From the NCBI RefSeq assembly GCF_016809835.1, contig NZ_JAFBIL020000006.1, positions 411,605 through 475,604 on the forward strand: 64,000 nt of DNA, read 5' to 3'. The first letter of the stretch is position 1. Each line of letters starts with the position of its first letter. The translations under genes were made by a program, and so were the position numbers. Below, piece by piece: positions 1 to 11,486 of this stretch. Below the pieces are notes generated by a model. That model was not told where the DNA came from, made no database searches, and worked only from the letters and a program-made list of their open reading frames with translations. Source of the DNA: Massilia soli. Lineage in GTDB: Bacteria; Pseudomonadota; Gammaproteobacteria; Burkholderiales; Burkholderiaceae_D.

Positions 1-153
1 GTGGTGAGCGGCAAAAACCTGAAACACAGCACGGTGGAACGCGCGATCAACCTGTCGCACGAGAAGTACTGCTCGGCCTCGATCATGCTGGCCAAGAGCG
101 CCACCTTCACGCATTCGTTCGACATCGTCGAAACCGGCGCGCCGGCGCCGTAA
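1..153 (+). CDS. OsmC-like protein, C-terminal end only (cut by window edge)
   Basis: Frame 1 is open from the first base and stops at 151-153. The last 50 residues contain HSTVERAINLSHEKYCSASI followed by a short hydrophobic strand, which is the usual end of OsmC/Ohr-fold proteins; the Cys in KYCS matches the second redox cysteine of that fold. OsmC proteins are cytoplasmic thiol peroxidases acting on organic hydroperoxides. The start and the first cysteine lie outside the window, so the subfamily (OsmC, Ohr, YhfA-like) cannot be fixed. It converges with coq7, with four bases between the two stops. Confidence 0.75.
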   Translation: MVSGKNLKHSTVERAINLSHEKYCSASIMLAKSATFTHSFDIVETGAPAP

Positions 154-157
154 AGCG

Positions 158-802
158 TCAGATGTAGTAGGCGGTGGTGGTCATCACCTTGGACATGGCC
201 GTCATGCCGGCCTTGACCAGCGCCGGCGTCTCGGCCGCGCCCAGCTCCCTGGCAGCGGCGCCATGGACGATTTCGTCAAGCCGCATCTGTTCGACGATGG
301 CGCGCGATTTGGCATCCTGCGCCGGCAGCTGCACCAGGTGGTTGTCGAGGTGCGCCTCGACCTGGCGCTCGGTCTCGACCACGAAGCCGAGGCTGCGCGC
401 GTCGCCGAGGTGCGCGGCGACCGCGCCAATGGCGTAGGCGCCGGCATACCACAGCGGGTTCAGCAGGCTCGGCTGCGAGCCGAGTTCGGCCAGGCGCTGG
501 GCGGTCCAGGCCAGGTGGTCTTCTTCCTCGCGGCCGGCCTGTTCGAACTGCTCGCGCATCTGCGGGCTTTTGGCGAAGCGCGCCTGCGCATCGTATAGCG
601 CCTGCGCGCACACTTCACCCACATGGTTGACCCGCATCAGGCCCGCGCTGTGGCGCTGTTCACGCTCGTCGAGCGTGGCGTCGGCCGCATGCGCGGCCGG
701 ATTCGGGCGCGACGAGGTGGCGACGCCGCCAATGACGCGCAGCGCCTTGTCGACGTTGACGATCAGGCTATCGAAGGGATTGAGGGAACGCTGTGATGGC
801 AT
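158..802 (-). CDS. coq7: 2-polyprenyl-3-methyl-6-methoxy-1,4-benzoquinone monooxygenase (Coq7)
   Basis: Di-iron hydroxylase of ubiquinone synthesis, adding the last ring hydroxyl group at the membrane. The ligand motifs of the ferritin-like four-helix bundle are all visible in order: [27 protein letters not shown] and [10 protein letters not shown]. The length, about 214 residues, is normal for bacterial Coq7. I chose the ATG at 800-802 ([10 protein letters not shown]); an upstream in-frame TTG at 826 would add eight residues but looks weaker. The gene is transcribed alone, convergent with the OsmC-like gene. Together with ubiK far to the right it points to an aerobic, ubiquinone-using organism. 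Confidence 0.93.
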   Translation of the reverse strand: MPSQRSLNPFDSLIVNVDKALRVIGGVATSSRPNPAAHAADATLDEREQRHSAGLMRVNHVGEVCAQALYDAQARFAKSPQMREQFEQAGREEEDHLAWTAQRLAELGSQPSLLNPLWYAGAYAIGAVAAHLGDARSLGFVVETERQVEAHLDNHLVQLPAQDAKSRAIVEQMRLDEIVHGAAARELGAAETPALVKAGMTAMSKVMTTTAYYI

Positions 803-833
803 GGCGGTGTCCAGTGACGCTGTCAAAACGCCA

Positions 834-1280
834 TTATAAAACGTCGCGCGGCGCCGGCGCGCCCGCCTCGGGCAGCTTCTGGCGCTCGATCCAGTCGAGC
901 ACCGGCCCGGCGATGTCGATCCCGGAGATTTTCTTCGCCACCGACAGGTTCAGCGACAGCAGGAACGGCACGCTGTCGACCGGCACCTCGGGACAGTGTT
1001 CGGCGAACGCCGGCAGGAAGCGCTTCGATTCCAGCACCGGGATCACCTTGGCGCCGCTCATGAACTGCAGCACGCTGGTGATCGTGTGGCCCTTGCCGAT
1101 CGACTGGTAGATGAAGCGGTTGAATTCGCGGTCGACGATCTTGAAGTCGATCGTGTCGTCGGTCATCAAGGCGGCCAGGTAATGCAGCCCGAGCGCGGTG
1201 CGGAAGAAGTCGGTCGATTCGCCCACGGTCTGGCCGCGGCGGGTCACGGCGAGCACTTTTTCTTTGGTTGCAGTATCCAT
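834..1280 (-). CDS. Conserved-looking protein of unknown function, 148 aa
   Basis: I do not recognise this protein. It is a soluble, mixed alpha/beta-looking chain without signal peptide, membrane segment or obvious metal motif. It has normal amino acid composition and codon use for the window, which argues for a real gene. The ATG at 1278-1280 (MDTATKEK) has a GGATAA stretch upstream; an in-frame GTG at 1293-1295 would add five residues. It lies 31 bases upstream of coq7 on the same strand and may be co-transcribed with it. A link to quinone metabolism would be inference from position only. Confidence 0.7.
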   Translation of the reverse strand: MDTATKEKVLAVTRRGQTVGESTDFFRTALGLHYLAALMTDDTIDFKIVDREFNRFIYQSIGKGHTITSVLQFMSGAKVIPVLESKRFLPAFAEHCPEVPVDSVPFLLSLNLSVAKKISGIDIAGPVLDWIERQKLPEAGAPAPRDVL

Positions 1281-1400
1281 CTGAACATTATCCACATTTT
1301 CAGCGCCGTCAGGCCGGTTTTGGCGGCCCTGCCCGAACCTGCCGCCGCCTGGCCGGTCAAACCTGCAAACACTCCCGGGTGGCAGACGACGAGACCGGCC

Positions 1401-2006
1401 ATGGCCACGACGCTCATCTACAAGGCACTAAGCTACAAGGCAAGCCGCCGCCAGTTCCTGACGGCCAGCACGATCGCCTTCGGCGGCGCCGGGCTGGCGG
1501 CAATGACGATGCCGTTCATCGCCTCGATGTTGCCCAGCGAACGGGCGCGCGCCGCCGGCGCCCCGGTGGAGGCGGACACCACCAAAATTGCCCCGGGCGA
1601 ACTGGTGACGGTCGAGTGGCGCGGTCGGCCGGTATGGATCCTGCACCGCACTCCCCAACAGATCGCCTCGCTCGGCGGGCATGACGACCAGCTGGTCGAC
1701 CCGGCCTCGCGCAAGCCGCAGCAACCGCCCTACGCGGCCAATCCGTCGCGCTCGCTCAAACCCGAATTCCTGGTACTCACCGCCATTTGCACCCATCTCG
1801 GCTGCATTCCCAGTTACCGGCCCGAGCCGGGCGCGGCCGACATCGGCGCCGACTGGCCCGGCGGCTTCTATTGCCCCTGCCACGGCTCGCGCTTCGACCT
1901 GGCCGGGCGAGTGTTCGAGAACGTCCCGGCCCCGTCCAACATGGAAGTGCCGCCGCATAACTTCATGGCCGGCGGCAAACTTCTGATCGGCGTCGATCCC
2001 GCCTGA
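1401..2006 (+). CDS. petA: Rieske iron-sulfur protein, ubiquinol-cytochrome c reductase subunit, without adjacent petB/petC
   Basis: The 201-residue protein carries a twin-arginine signal (SRRQFLTAST) followed by a hydrophobic anchor, then the two [2Fe-2S] ligand boxes CTHLGC and CPCHGS. This is the arrangement of the bc1-complex Rieske subunit, which takes electrons from ubiquinol on the periplasmic side. The length matches family members. Normally petA is followed directly by cytochrome b and cytochrome c1 genes; here the next gene is an ABC ATPase after a 215-base gap. Either the bc1 genes are split in this genome or this is a second, solitary Rieske paralogue. Confidence 0.88.
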   Translation: MATTLIYKALSYKASRRQFLTASTIAFGGAGLAAMTMPFIASMLPSERARAAGAPVEADTTKIAPGELVTVEWRGRPVWILHRTPQQIASLGGHDDQLVDPASRKPQQPPYAANPSRSLKPEFLVLTAICTHLGCIPSYRPEPGAADIGADWPGGFYCPCHGSRFDLAGRVFENVPAPSNMEVPPHNFMAGGKLLIGVDPA

Positions 2007-2152
2007 GCGGCGCCCGCCGCGTTCCGGCGAGCTTCACTTGTCGTCGCGCCGCCACGGCCGGCGCCCCGCCCCATTCCTCCAAAACTGCACTCTGTTCCAA
2101 TCAATTCGCCGTGTATCGCAACGAGCCGCCGCAGCGGCCCTAAATTTAATAC

Positions 2153-2186
2153 AATGCAACTATCATATAAGTGTGACAGTTGCATT
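2153..2186 (+). promoter_or_regulatory. Operator-like inverted repeat upstream of the ABC transporter-peptidase unit
   Basis: Nine-base perfect arms, AATGCAACT (2153-2161) and AGTTGCATT (2178-2186), are separated by 16 bases. The spacer contains TATAAG (2166-2171), a possible -10 element, and the ABC ATPase start lies 36 bases downstream of the palindrome. A dyad over the -10 region is typical of a repressor site (MarR- or TetR-like regulators bind such arms). No regulator gene sits next to it. Its use as an operator is inference. Confidence 0.45.
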
Positions 2187-2221
2187 TTTGGTTACGCTTG
2201 GTTACAGGATCTGGAGTCAGC

Positions 2222-3112
2222 ATGGAATTACGAATCCGCAATTTGTCCAAGACTTACGCCAACGGTGTTGTGGCGCTGGACAAGGTCACCCTGAACATCC
2301 CCACCGGGATGTTCGGCTTGCTCGGCCCAAACGGCGCGGGCAAATCGACCTTGATGCGCATTCTCGCCACGTTGCAGGAATGCGACTCGGGTTCGGTGTT
2401 CCTTGACGATATCGACGTACTCGACGAACAAGACGAGGTGCGCCGCCTGCTGGGCTATCTGCCGCAGGACTTCGGCGTCTACCCGAAAGTGACCGCTTAC
2501 GAACTGCTCGACCACTTCGCCGTTCTCAAGGGCTTGTCGAACCGCGCGCGGCGCCGCGAAGTGGTGGACGGCCTGCTCCAGCAAACCAACCTGTTTGAAG
2601 TGCGCAACCAGCGCCTCGGCGGCTTTTCGGGCGGCATGCGCCAGCGCTTCGGCATCGCCCAGGCGCTGCTGGGCGACCCGCAGCTGATCATCGTCGACGA
2701 GCCGACCGCCGGCCTCGACCCGCAGGAACGCGTGCGCTTCCATAACTTGCTGTCCGACATAGGCGAAGACAAGACCGTGCTGCTGTCGACCCACATCGTG
2801 TCCGATGTGGCCGACCTGTGCTCCAACATGGCCATCATCAACAAGGGCCAGGTGCTGCTGTGCGGCGAGCCGCAAAAGCTGATCGACGCGATCGACGGCA
2901 AGATCTGGGAGCGCTTCGTCAACAAGGCCGAGCTGGCCGCCTTCCAGGCCCGCCACGCGGTGATCTCGACCCGCCTGCTCACCGGCCGCACCCTGATCCG
3001 CGTGTACGACGAGCGCGATCCGGGCGACGGTTTCGATGCGGCCATCGGCGACCTCGAAGACGTCTACTTCGCCACTATCGCCGGGCGCAGTTTCGCGGCC
3101 AGCAACTGTTAA
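2222..3112 (+). CDS. ABC transporter ATP-binding protein paired with the permease-aminopeptidase fusion
   Basis: A 296-residue nucleotide-binding subunit with Walker A GPNGAGKST, signature motif FSGGMRQR, Walker B LIIVDEPTAGLD and switch histidine in STHIVSD. It resembles the ABC-2 exporter ATPase group (CcmA/NatA-like). The ATG at 2222 begins MELRIRNLSK; an upstream in-frame ATG at 2180 lies inside the palindrome region and is unlikely. Nine bases after its stop the large permease-peptidase gene starts, so the two are almost certainly one operon and one complex at the inner membrane. The substrate is unknown. Confidence 0.92.
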   Translation: MELRIRNLSKTYANGVVALDKVTLNIPTGMFGLLGPNGAGKSTLMRILATLQECDSGSVFLDDIDVLDEQDEVRRLLGYLPQDFGVYPKVTAYELLDHFAVLKGLSNRARRREVVDGLLQQTNLFEVRNQRLGGFSGGMRQRFGIAQALLGDPQLIIVDEPTAGLDPQERVRFHNLLSDIGEDKTVLLSTHIVSDVADLCSNMAIINKGQVLLCGEPQKLIDAIDGKIWERFVNKAELAAFQARHAVISTRLLTGRTLIRVYDERDPGDGFDAAIGDLEDVYFATIAGRSFAASNC

Positions 3113-3121
3113 GGACAGTTT

Positions 3122-6100
3122 ATGCTGGCAATCGCATTATTCGAAGCGCGGCAGCGGCTCAAGCTGCTGTCGACCTGGGTCTACTTCGCCATGTTCCTGG
3201 CGATGGCGATGCTGTGGATGGCCGCCGCCGGCGGCGTCTTCAAGGAAGCCATCGTCACGTTCGGCGGCAAGGTGCTGATCAACGCGCCGCGGTCGATCGA
3301 CCTGACGGTGGCCTTCCTTGGCTGCCTCGGCGTGGTGGTGGTGGCTGCCATCGCCGGCCGCTCGGTGCAGCAGGACTTCGAGTACGACATGCACCACTTC
3401 TTCTTCAGCGCGCCGATCCGCAAAGCCGACTACGTGTTCGGGCGCTTCCTCGGCGCCTTCCTCACCATGGCGATCATCTTTTCGAGCATCGTGCTGGGGG
3501 CCTGGCTGGGCACCTGGATACCGGGCATCGAGCCGGACCGGCTCGGGCCCTCGACGCCGATGATGTACCTGCGGCCATTCGTCTTCACCCTGCTGCCCAA
3601 CCTGTTCATCTTCGGCTCGATCTTCTTCGTGCTGGCCGCGCTGACGCGCCGCATGATGCCGGTGTACGTCGCCAGCGTGGTGATGATGGTCGGCTACATC
3701 GTGGCGCCGCAACTGGCGCGCGACCTCGATTACAAAACCCTCGCGGCCCTGATCGACCCGTTCGGCACCACGGCGCTGATCCGGGTGACCGAATACTGGC
3801 CGATCGCCGAGCGCAATGTGCGCACCATCCCGTTCGACGGCGTCTACCTGCTCAACCGCCTGATCTGGTCGGGCTTCGGGCTGGTGGTGCTGCTGCTGGG
3901 CTACTGGCGCTTCCACTTCATCAGCAGCGCCGACAGCGGCGCCGCGCGCCGCAGCGACGGCGAACTGCCGCTGCAGCTGTCGCACACCGCGGTCGGCACC
4001 CGCGAAAAACCCGACTTCGCCAGCCGCAGCCTGGCGCTGCTGCTGGTGCGCTCGGCATGGCTCAACTTCCGCGAATCGGTCAAGAACATCTACTTCGCCG
4101 TCATCGTGCTGGCCGGGGTGCTGGCGGTCTTCGCCAGTGCGATCAACATGGGGTCGATCCACGGCACCGGCACCTACCCGGTCACCTACAAGGTACTCGA
4201 AATGATCGGCGAGATGTTCGCGCTGTTCATGCTGGTGGTCACCACCTTCTACGCCGGCGAGCTGGTCTGGCGCGAACGCGAAGCGCGCATGGCGCCTATC
4301 CTCGACGTGATGCCGGTGCCCACCTGGGTGCGCATGCTGGGCAAGGTCTGCGCGCTGATCGGACTGCAGGCGCTGATGCTGTTCGTGCTGATGATCTGCG
4401 GGCTGCTGATCCAGGTATTCAAGGGCTACTTCGTGTTCGAGCTGGGGCTGTACATCAAGACGCTGTTCCTGATACAGCTGCCGCAGTACGCGCTGCTGGC
4501 GGTGCTGGCGATCGCCCTGCAGGTGCTGTTCAACCACAAGTACATCGCCTACTTTGCGATGATCGTGTACTACGTCGGCAGCATCACCTTCGGCACGCTG
4601 GGGCTGGATCACCCGATGATCCTGTACGGCACCTCGCCGCAATTTATCTACTCGGCGATGAACGGTTTCGGCCACTACCTCACGCGCGAACGCTGGTTCA
4701 TGCTGTACTGGGGCGGCGCGGCCTTGATGCTGCTGGTGCTGACGCTGGTGTTCTGGCCGCGCGGCTGCAACGATGAACTGGGTAGCCGCCTGCGCCTGGC
4801 GCGCCGCAACCTGAGCGGCCCGGTACTGGCCGGCTTCGCGCTTGGCCTGGCGATATTCGCCGGCACCGGCGCGCTGCTGTACTTCAACCTCCACGTCGCC
4901 AACGATTTCCACACCGCCTGGCAGGACGAGCAGAAGCGCGCCGAGTACGAGCTGCGCTACAAGCCGCTGGCGCAACTGGCGCAGCCGCGCGTGACCGGCG
5001 TCGACCTGAAAGTCGACATCGCACCCGAACAGCGCACCCTGGCCGTTCGCGGCACCTACCAGCTTGAAAACAGGTCAGGCCGTCCGGTCACCGACATCCT
5101 GGTCAACCAGGACCGCCGCGCCAGCTTGCAGCTGCGTTTCAGCCAGCCGGCGCGGCGCGTGATCGCCGACCACGAGCGCGGCGCCTACCTGTACAAGCTG
5201 GCCACTCCGCTGGCGCCTGGCGCGCGCATCGCGATGGCTTTCGACGTGCGCTACGCGCCGAAGGGCATCCTCGGCATGGGGCTCGACACCCCGGTGGTCG
5301 GCAACGGCACCTTCTTCAACAAGGACGCGCTGCCATCGATCGGCTACCTGCGTGCGATCGAGCTGGACGACGCGCGCGACCGCAAGCGCCACGGCCTGCC
5401 GGCGCGCGAGCGCATGCTGGCGCAGGACGACCCGCAAGGGCAAGCCGTCAACTACGTCAGCCCCGACGCCGACTGGATCAATTTCAACGCCGTCGTCAGC
5501 ACCAGCCCGGACCAGATCGCGATCGCGCCCGGGACGCTGGAAAAGGAATGGCTGGACAAGGGCCGCCGCTACTTCCACTACAAGATGGACCGGCAGATCC
5601 TGAACTTCTACGCGTTCCAGTCGGCGCGCTACGAAGTGCGGCACGACCGCTGGCGCGACGTCACCATCGACATCTACTACCACCCGTCGCATGACGCCAA
5701 CCTCGACCGCATGGTGCGCGGCGTCAAGGCGTCGCTGGAATACTACTCGGCCAACTTCAGCCCCTACCAGCACAAGGTCGTGCGGGTGGTCGAATTCCCG
5801 CGCTACGCCTCGTTCGCGCAGTCGTATCCTGGCACGATCGCCTACTCCGAAAGCCTCGGCTTCATCGCCAAGGTGGACGACCAGGACCAGAAGCAGATCG
5901 ATTACCCGTTCCATGTCACCGCGCATGAAATCGCGCACCACTGGTGGGGCCACCAGCTGGTGGCGGCAGACACGCGCGGCGCCACGGTGCTGACCGAAAC
6001 GCTGGCCGAATACTCGGCGCTGATGGTGATGAAGAAGACCATGGGGCCGCACAAGATGCGCCGCTTCCTGCGCCACAACCTGGATCGCTACCTGATGGGG

Positions 6101-6691
6101 CGCGCACTCGAAAACAAGAAAGAGCTTCCGCTGGCGCAGAACGAAAACCAGGACTACATCCACTACCGCAAGGGCGGCATGGCGATGTACCTGCTGCAGG
6201 ATGTGCTGGGCGAGGACAAGGTCAACGGCGTGCTGCACGACCTGTTGACGGAGCACGCCTTCCACGGCCCGCCGTACAATGGCGCCGGCGTCCTGACCGC
6301 CGCGCTGCGCCGCGTGACGCCGCCGGAGTACGCCTACCTGATCGACGACCTGTTCGAGTCGATCGTCCTGTACGAGAACCGCGCCACCATGGCGACCGCG
6401 CAGCGCCGCGCAGACGGAAAATATACCGTGACCCTGGCGGCCACCGCGCTCAAGATGCGCGCCGGCGAACTCGGCGAGGAGAAGGAAGCGCCGCTGAAGG
6501 ACGTGATCGAGTTCGGCGTCGACGACAAGGACGGCCGGCCGCTGGTGCGCGAACGCCGCATCGTGGGCAGCCGCGACGTGGTGGTCACCCTGATCGTCGA
6601 CGGGCGTCCGGCGCGCGCCGGCATCGACCCGGACAACAAGCTGATCGACCGCAAGCCGTCGGACAACATGATCGAGGTGGAACTGCGATGA
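3122..6691 (+). CDS. ABC-2 type permease fused to an M1-family aminopeptidase-like domain (1189 aa)
   Basis: Residues 1 to about 560 hold two blocks of ABC-2-type membrane segments (roughly residues 15-270 and 310-560), followed by another hydrophobic segment near 570-590. The rest is an M1 (gluzincin) domain. Its zinc site reads [10 protein letters not shown] at 935-944 with the third ligand probably E959, so nineteen residues lie between the second His and the Glu, one more than the textbook M1 spacing. The usual GxMEN substrate motif is replaced by a GTIAYSE segment. Permease-M1 fusions of this build are a recognised but poorly characterised bacterial family; transport followed by peptide trimming is inference. 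The stop overlaps the ATG of the next, broken gene (ATGA). Confidence 0.9.
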   Translation: MLAIALFEARQRLKLLSTWVYFAMFLAMAMLWMAAAGGVFKEAIVTFGGKVLINAPRSIDLTVAFLGCLGVVVVAAIAGRSVQQDFEYDMHHFFFSAPIRKADYVFGRFLGAFLTMAIIFSSIVLGAWLGTWIPGIEPDRLGPSTPMMYLRPFVFTLLPNLFIFGSIFFVLAALTRRMMPVYVASVVMMVGYIVAPQLARDLDYKTLAALIDPFGTTALIRVTEYWPIAERNVRTIPFDGVYLLNRLIWSGFGLVVLLLGYWRFHFISSADSGAARRSDGELPLQLSHTAVGTREKPDFASRSLALLLVRSAWLNFRESVKNIYFAVIVLAGVLAVFASAINMGSIHGTGTYPVTYKVLEMIGEMFALFMLVVTTFYAGELVWREREARMAPILDVMPVPTWVRMLGKVCALIGLQALMLFVLMICGLLIQVFKGYFVFELGLYIKTLFLIQLPQYALLAVLAIALQVLFNHKYIAYFAMIVYYVGSITFGTLGLDHPMILYGTSPQFIYSAMNGFGHYLTRERWFMLYWGGAALMLLVLTLVFWPRGCNDELGSRLRLARRNLSGPVLAGFALGLAIFAGTGALLYFNLHVANDFHTAWQDEQKRAEYELRYKPLAQLAQPRVTGVDLKVDIAPEQRTLAVRGTYQLENRSGRPVTDILVNQDRRASLQLRFSQPARRVIADHERGAYLYKLATPLAPGARIAMAFDVRYAPKGILGMGLDTPVVGNGTFFNKDALPSIGYLRAIELDDARDRKRHGLPARERMLAQDDPQGQAVNYVSPDADWINFNAVVSTSPDQIAIAPGTLEKEWLDKGRRYFHYKMDRQILNFYAFQSARYEVRHDRWRDVTIDIYYHPSHDANLDRMVRGVKASLEYYSANFSPYQHKVVRVVEFPRYASFAQSYPGTIAYSESLGFIAKVDDQDQKQIDYPFHVTAHEIAHHWWGHQLVAADTRGATVLTETLAEYSALMVMKKTMGPHKMRRFLRHNLDRYLMGRALENKKELPLAQNENQDYIHYRKGGMAMYLLQDVLGEDKVNGVLHDLLTEHAFHGPPYNGAGVLTAALRRVTPPEYAYLIDDLFESIVLYENRATMATAQRRADGKYTVTLAATALKMRAGELGEEKEAPLKDVIEFGVDDKDGRPLVRERRIVGSRDVVVTLIVDGRPARAGIDPDNKLIDRKPSDNMIEVELR

Positions 6692-6857
6692 CAAGGCTGC
6701 CACCGGCATGCTCGGCCATGCTGCTGGCCGGCTCCGCCGTGGCGGCCGGCCCGCAGGGCGCCGCGGCGCCGACGCTCGACGCGGCATTGCGCCCTACGTC
6801 GACACCGCGGACCTGACATGCTCTCGTCGGGCGATAAGCGCAGCGCATCCGCCAACA
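6688..6857 (+). pseudogene. Truncated and frameshifted start of a secreted protein gene, possibly a serine hydrolase
   Basis: An ATG overlapping the stop of the fusion gene (ATGA at 6688-6691) opens a typical signal peptide, [20 protein letters not shown], then a short stretch ending LDAALRP, and soon meets a stop (6814-6816). Shifting frame at about 6793 continues the sequence as YVDTADLT, which together reads like the LDAALRPYVD start seen in beta-lactamase-fold serine hydrolases. The coding signal is then lost in a palindromic repeat (6826-6853) and a terminator. I read it as the 5' remnant of a third operon gene. Family assignment rests on about ten residues and is weak; a real 42-residue secreted peptide is the alternative. 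Confidence 0.45.
6826..6853. repeat. Short palindromic intergenic repeat (GGCG-AT / ATCCGCC type)
   Basis: The segment contains GGCGAT, a GCGCAGCGC-like core and ATCCGCC, forming an imperfect hairpin. It resembles the dispersed GTAGGGCGGATAAGC...GCATCCGCC palindromes found between genes in many proteobacteria, and is related in sequence to the longer element at 63575-63678 of this window. It lies exactly where the reading frame of the preceding gene fragment is lost. Confidence 0.45.
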
Positions 6858-6863
6858 AAACGT

Positions 6864-6903
6864 AAAAGCCGCGCCAACCCTTGATGGGCTGGCGCGGCTT
6901 TGT
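6864..6903. terminator. Bidirectional intrinsic terminator between the ABC unit and topB
   Basis: Fifteen-base arms (6866-6880 and 6886-6900, one G-T type mismatch) enclose a five-base loop and are flanked by AAAA on the left and TTTG on the right, so the structure can end transcription from both directions. It separates the convergent transporter unit and topB. Confidence 0.75.
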
Positions 6904-6917
6904 TGCGACGGCGTCGC

Positions 6918-9581
<2,664 letters not shown>

Positions 9582-9813
9582 ATAAGGTTCTCGTCGTACT
9601 CTGGTTGTTTGGCCCGCGCATCATACATGCTTGGCCGGGATATCAAGATTTGTCGTTCCGATATCACATTTGTAACAGTGGATAAGTGCGGCCAATGATA
9701 AGCGGGTTGTCGTGAAATCCGCAAGTGGCCTTTGGGACGGTAAGCGACTCCGGCGCAACGCTTGCGTCGCGGAGGAAAGCGGCAACCCGGCGGCTTTTGG
9801 GCCGGGAAGGCGC

Positions 9814-10278
9814 CTAATGCAGCAGGCGGGGAGCCTGCTCGTCGTCCGACCCGAACAAATCGTCGAACATCAGGGCGTCAGGTTCTTTGCCTTGGCTCCA
9901 GAGCAACATCAGCACGATGATCTTAAGTTTGCCCAGGCCGACCGGGGATTCGTCCAGCACCAGCGCGCGTTCGATGACGATTTCGCGCTGCACCGGGCTG
10001 AGCACCCGCGCGCTTTCAAGGAACTGGATGAAGCCGACCGCGGCCGTGCCGAGCACGTCGTATTCCTGGTCTACGTAGAACCGGATGCCATCCGAGGAAG
10101 CGGAGAATTCGAGGTCGCCGCCGGCCATTTCGGTCAGGTCGGTCAGCCAGACCAGTGCCTCGGAAATTTCGACCTCGTCGAATCCCACCGCGGACAACTT
10201 GCGCGCCAGGGCGGCCGGCTCGGGGCAGGCGTCGGGGCGGTAGTAGGTCTCGTAGAGGTAGACAAGGATATCAAACAT
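9814..10278 (-). CDS. smg: Smg family protein (DUF494)
   Basis: A 154-residue acidic cytoplasmic protein beginning [13 protein letters not shown], the hallmark of the Smg/DUF494 family. Family members sit beside dprA and def-fmt in many beta- and gammaproteobacteria, as here, but the molecular role remains undefined. It follows dprA by 85 bases on the same strand and probably shares its transcript. No catalytic motif is visible. The downstream 232 bases up to the topB start hold no gene that I can support. Confidence 0.93.
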   Translation of the reverse strand: MFDILVYLYETYYRPDACPEPAALARKLSAVGFDEVEISEALVWLTDLTEMAGGDLEFSASSDGIRFYVDQEYDVLGTAAVGFIQFLESARVLSPVQREIVIERALVLDESPVGLGKLKIIVLMLLWSQGKEPDALMFDDLFGSDDEQAPRLLH

Positions 10279-10363
10279 GGCTCTACTCTATCAGTTAAGT
10301 TCGTTGTGGCACAAGTGTCCACAGTACCGCCCGGCAATAGCGGGATCAAGGAATGCGCCGAAT

Positions 10364-11479
10364 CTAACGATTCACGCGCTGGAACAATCCGCCCGGCAGT
10401 CTTTCCAGATGGCCGGCCAGTTCGAGGGTCAGCAGGTGGGCGCTGAGGGTACCCGCGTCGAGGCCGCATTCCAGCGCCAGCGCGTCGGCGCCGACCGGGT
10501 CGTAGCCCAGCGCATCGAGCAACTGGTCGGACGGTGCGCGCGCGCCGCCGCCGGCGCCGCGCGGGCTGGCCAATTGCGGCGCGATCTCGTCGAGGACATC
10601 GGCGGCCGAGTCGACCAGCTTGGCGCCCTCGCGGATCAGCCGATGGCAGCCCTTGCTCATCGGCGCGTGGATCGAGCCGGGAATCGCGAACACTTCCCGG
10701 CCCTGTTCGGCGGCCATGCGCGCGGTGATCAGCGAGCCGGACTGGGCGGCCGCCTCCACCACCAGCACGCCGGCCGACAGGCCGCTGATCAGGCGGTTAC
10801 GGCGCGGGAAGTTGGACGCGAGCACCGGATGCCCCAAGGGATACTCACTAATAAGACAGCCGCTGTGCGCGATGCGATGGGCCAGCTGGTGGTTGCGCGA
10901 CGGGTAGACGATATCGGCGCCGGTGCCGATCACGGCCACGGTGGCGCCGGGCCCGCACAGCGCGCCATCGTGGGCGGCGGCATCGATGCCCAGCGCCAGC
11001 CCGGAGACCACCGTCAGGCCGGCTTCGCTGAAGGCGCGGGCGAACGCGCCGGCGTTGGCCTTGCCCTGGGTGCTGGCGTTGCGGCTGCCGACGATGGCCA
11101 CCGAGGGCGCCGACAGCAGCGCCACATGGCCGATCGCGTACAGCAGCAACGGCGGATCGTGGATTTCGCGCAGCATGCGCGGATAAGCCGGGTCGTGCAA
11201 GGTCAGGACCCGGTTGCCGGGTTTGGCCAGCCATTCCCGGGTGCGGTCGATCAGTTGTTCGGTAGATGGGGGCGGCGGCGCGGCGATGGCGCTTGCCTGC
11301 GCCGCGCCGCAGAGCGCGGCGAGCGCCGCGTGGCTGGCGTTGAAGACGCCGGCGGGAGAACCGAAGGCGTCCAGCAGGCGCGCACCCAGCACGCAGCCGA
11401 TGCCCGGCACGGATACCAGCCGCAGCCAGCCGGAAAGATCCGGCCGGGCTGATTGCTGCGTGGGGTCCGTGTCCTGCAC
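10364..11479 (-). CDS. dprA: DNA-processing protein DprA
   Basis: A 371-residue DprA/Smf protein, which binds incoming single-stranded DNA during natural transformation and loads RecA. The Rossmann-like core shows VAIVGSRNAS, SGLALGIDAAAH and a GTGADIVYP segment, all standard DprA positions, after an N-terminal helix-hairpin region and before a winged-helix-like C-terminus. The gene starts seven bases after the LysM gene stop, so it is in that operon. With the comM-like gene at 59827 it gives two transformation-related functions in the window. Confidence 0.95.
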   Translation of the reverse strand: MQDTDPTQQSARPDLSGWLRLVSVPGIGCVLGARLLDAFGSPAGVFNASHAALAALCGAAQASAIAAPPPPSTEQLIDRTREWLAKPGNRVLTLHDPAYPRMLREIHDPPLLLYAIGHVALLSAPSVAIVGSRNASTQGKANAGAFARAFSEAGLTVVSGLALGIDAAAHDGALCGPGATVAVIGTGADIVYPSRNHQLAHRIAHSGCLISEYPLGHPVLASNFPRRNRLISGLSAGVLVVEAAAQSGSLITARMAAEQGREVFAIPGSIHAPMSKGCHRLIREGAKLVDSAADVLDEIAPQLASPRGAGGGARAPSDQLLDALGYDPVGADALALECGLDAGTLSAHLLTLELAGHLERLPGGLFQRVNR

Positions 11480-11486
11480 GGCGGTT

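Noticed and set aside
3137..4975. Long His/Gln-rich frame opposite the permease half of the fusion gene
   Set aside because: Low-complexity antisense frame without start context; the plus strand encodes clear membrane helices.
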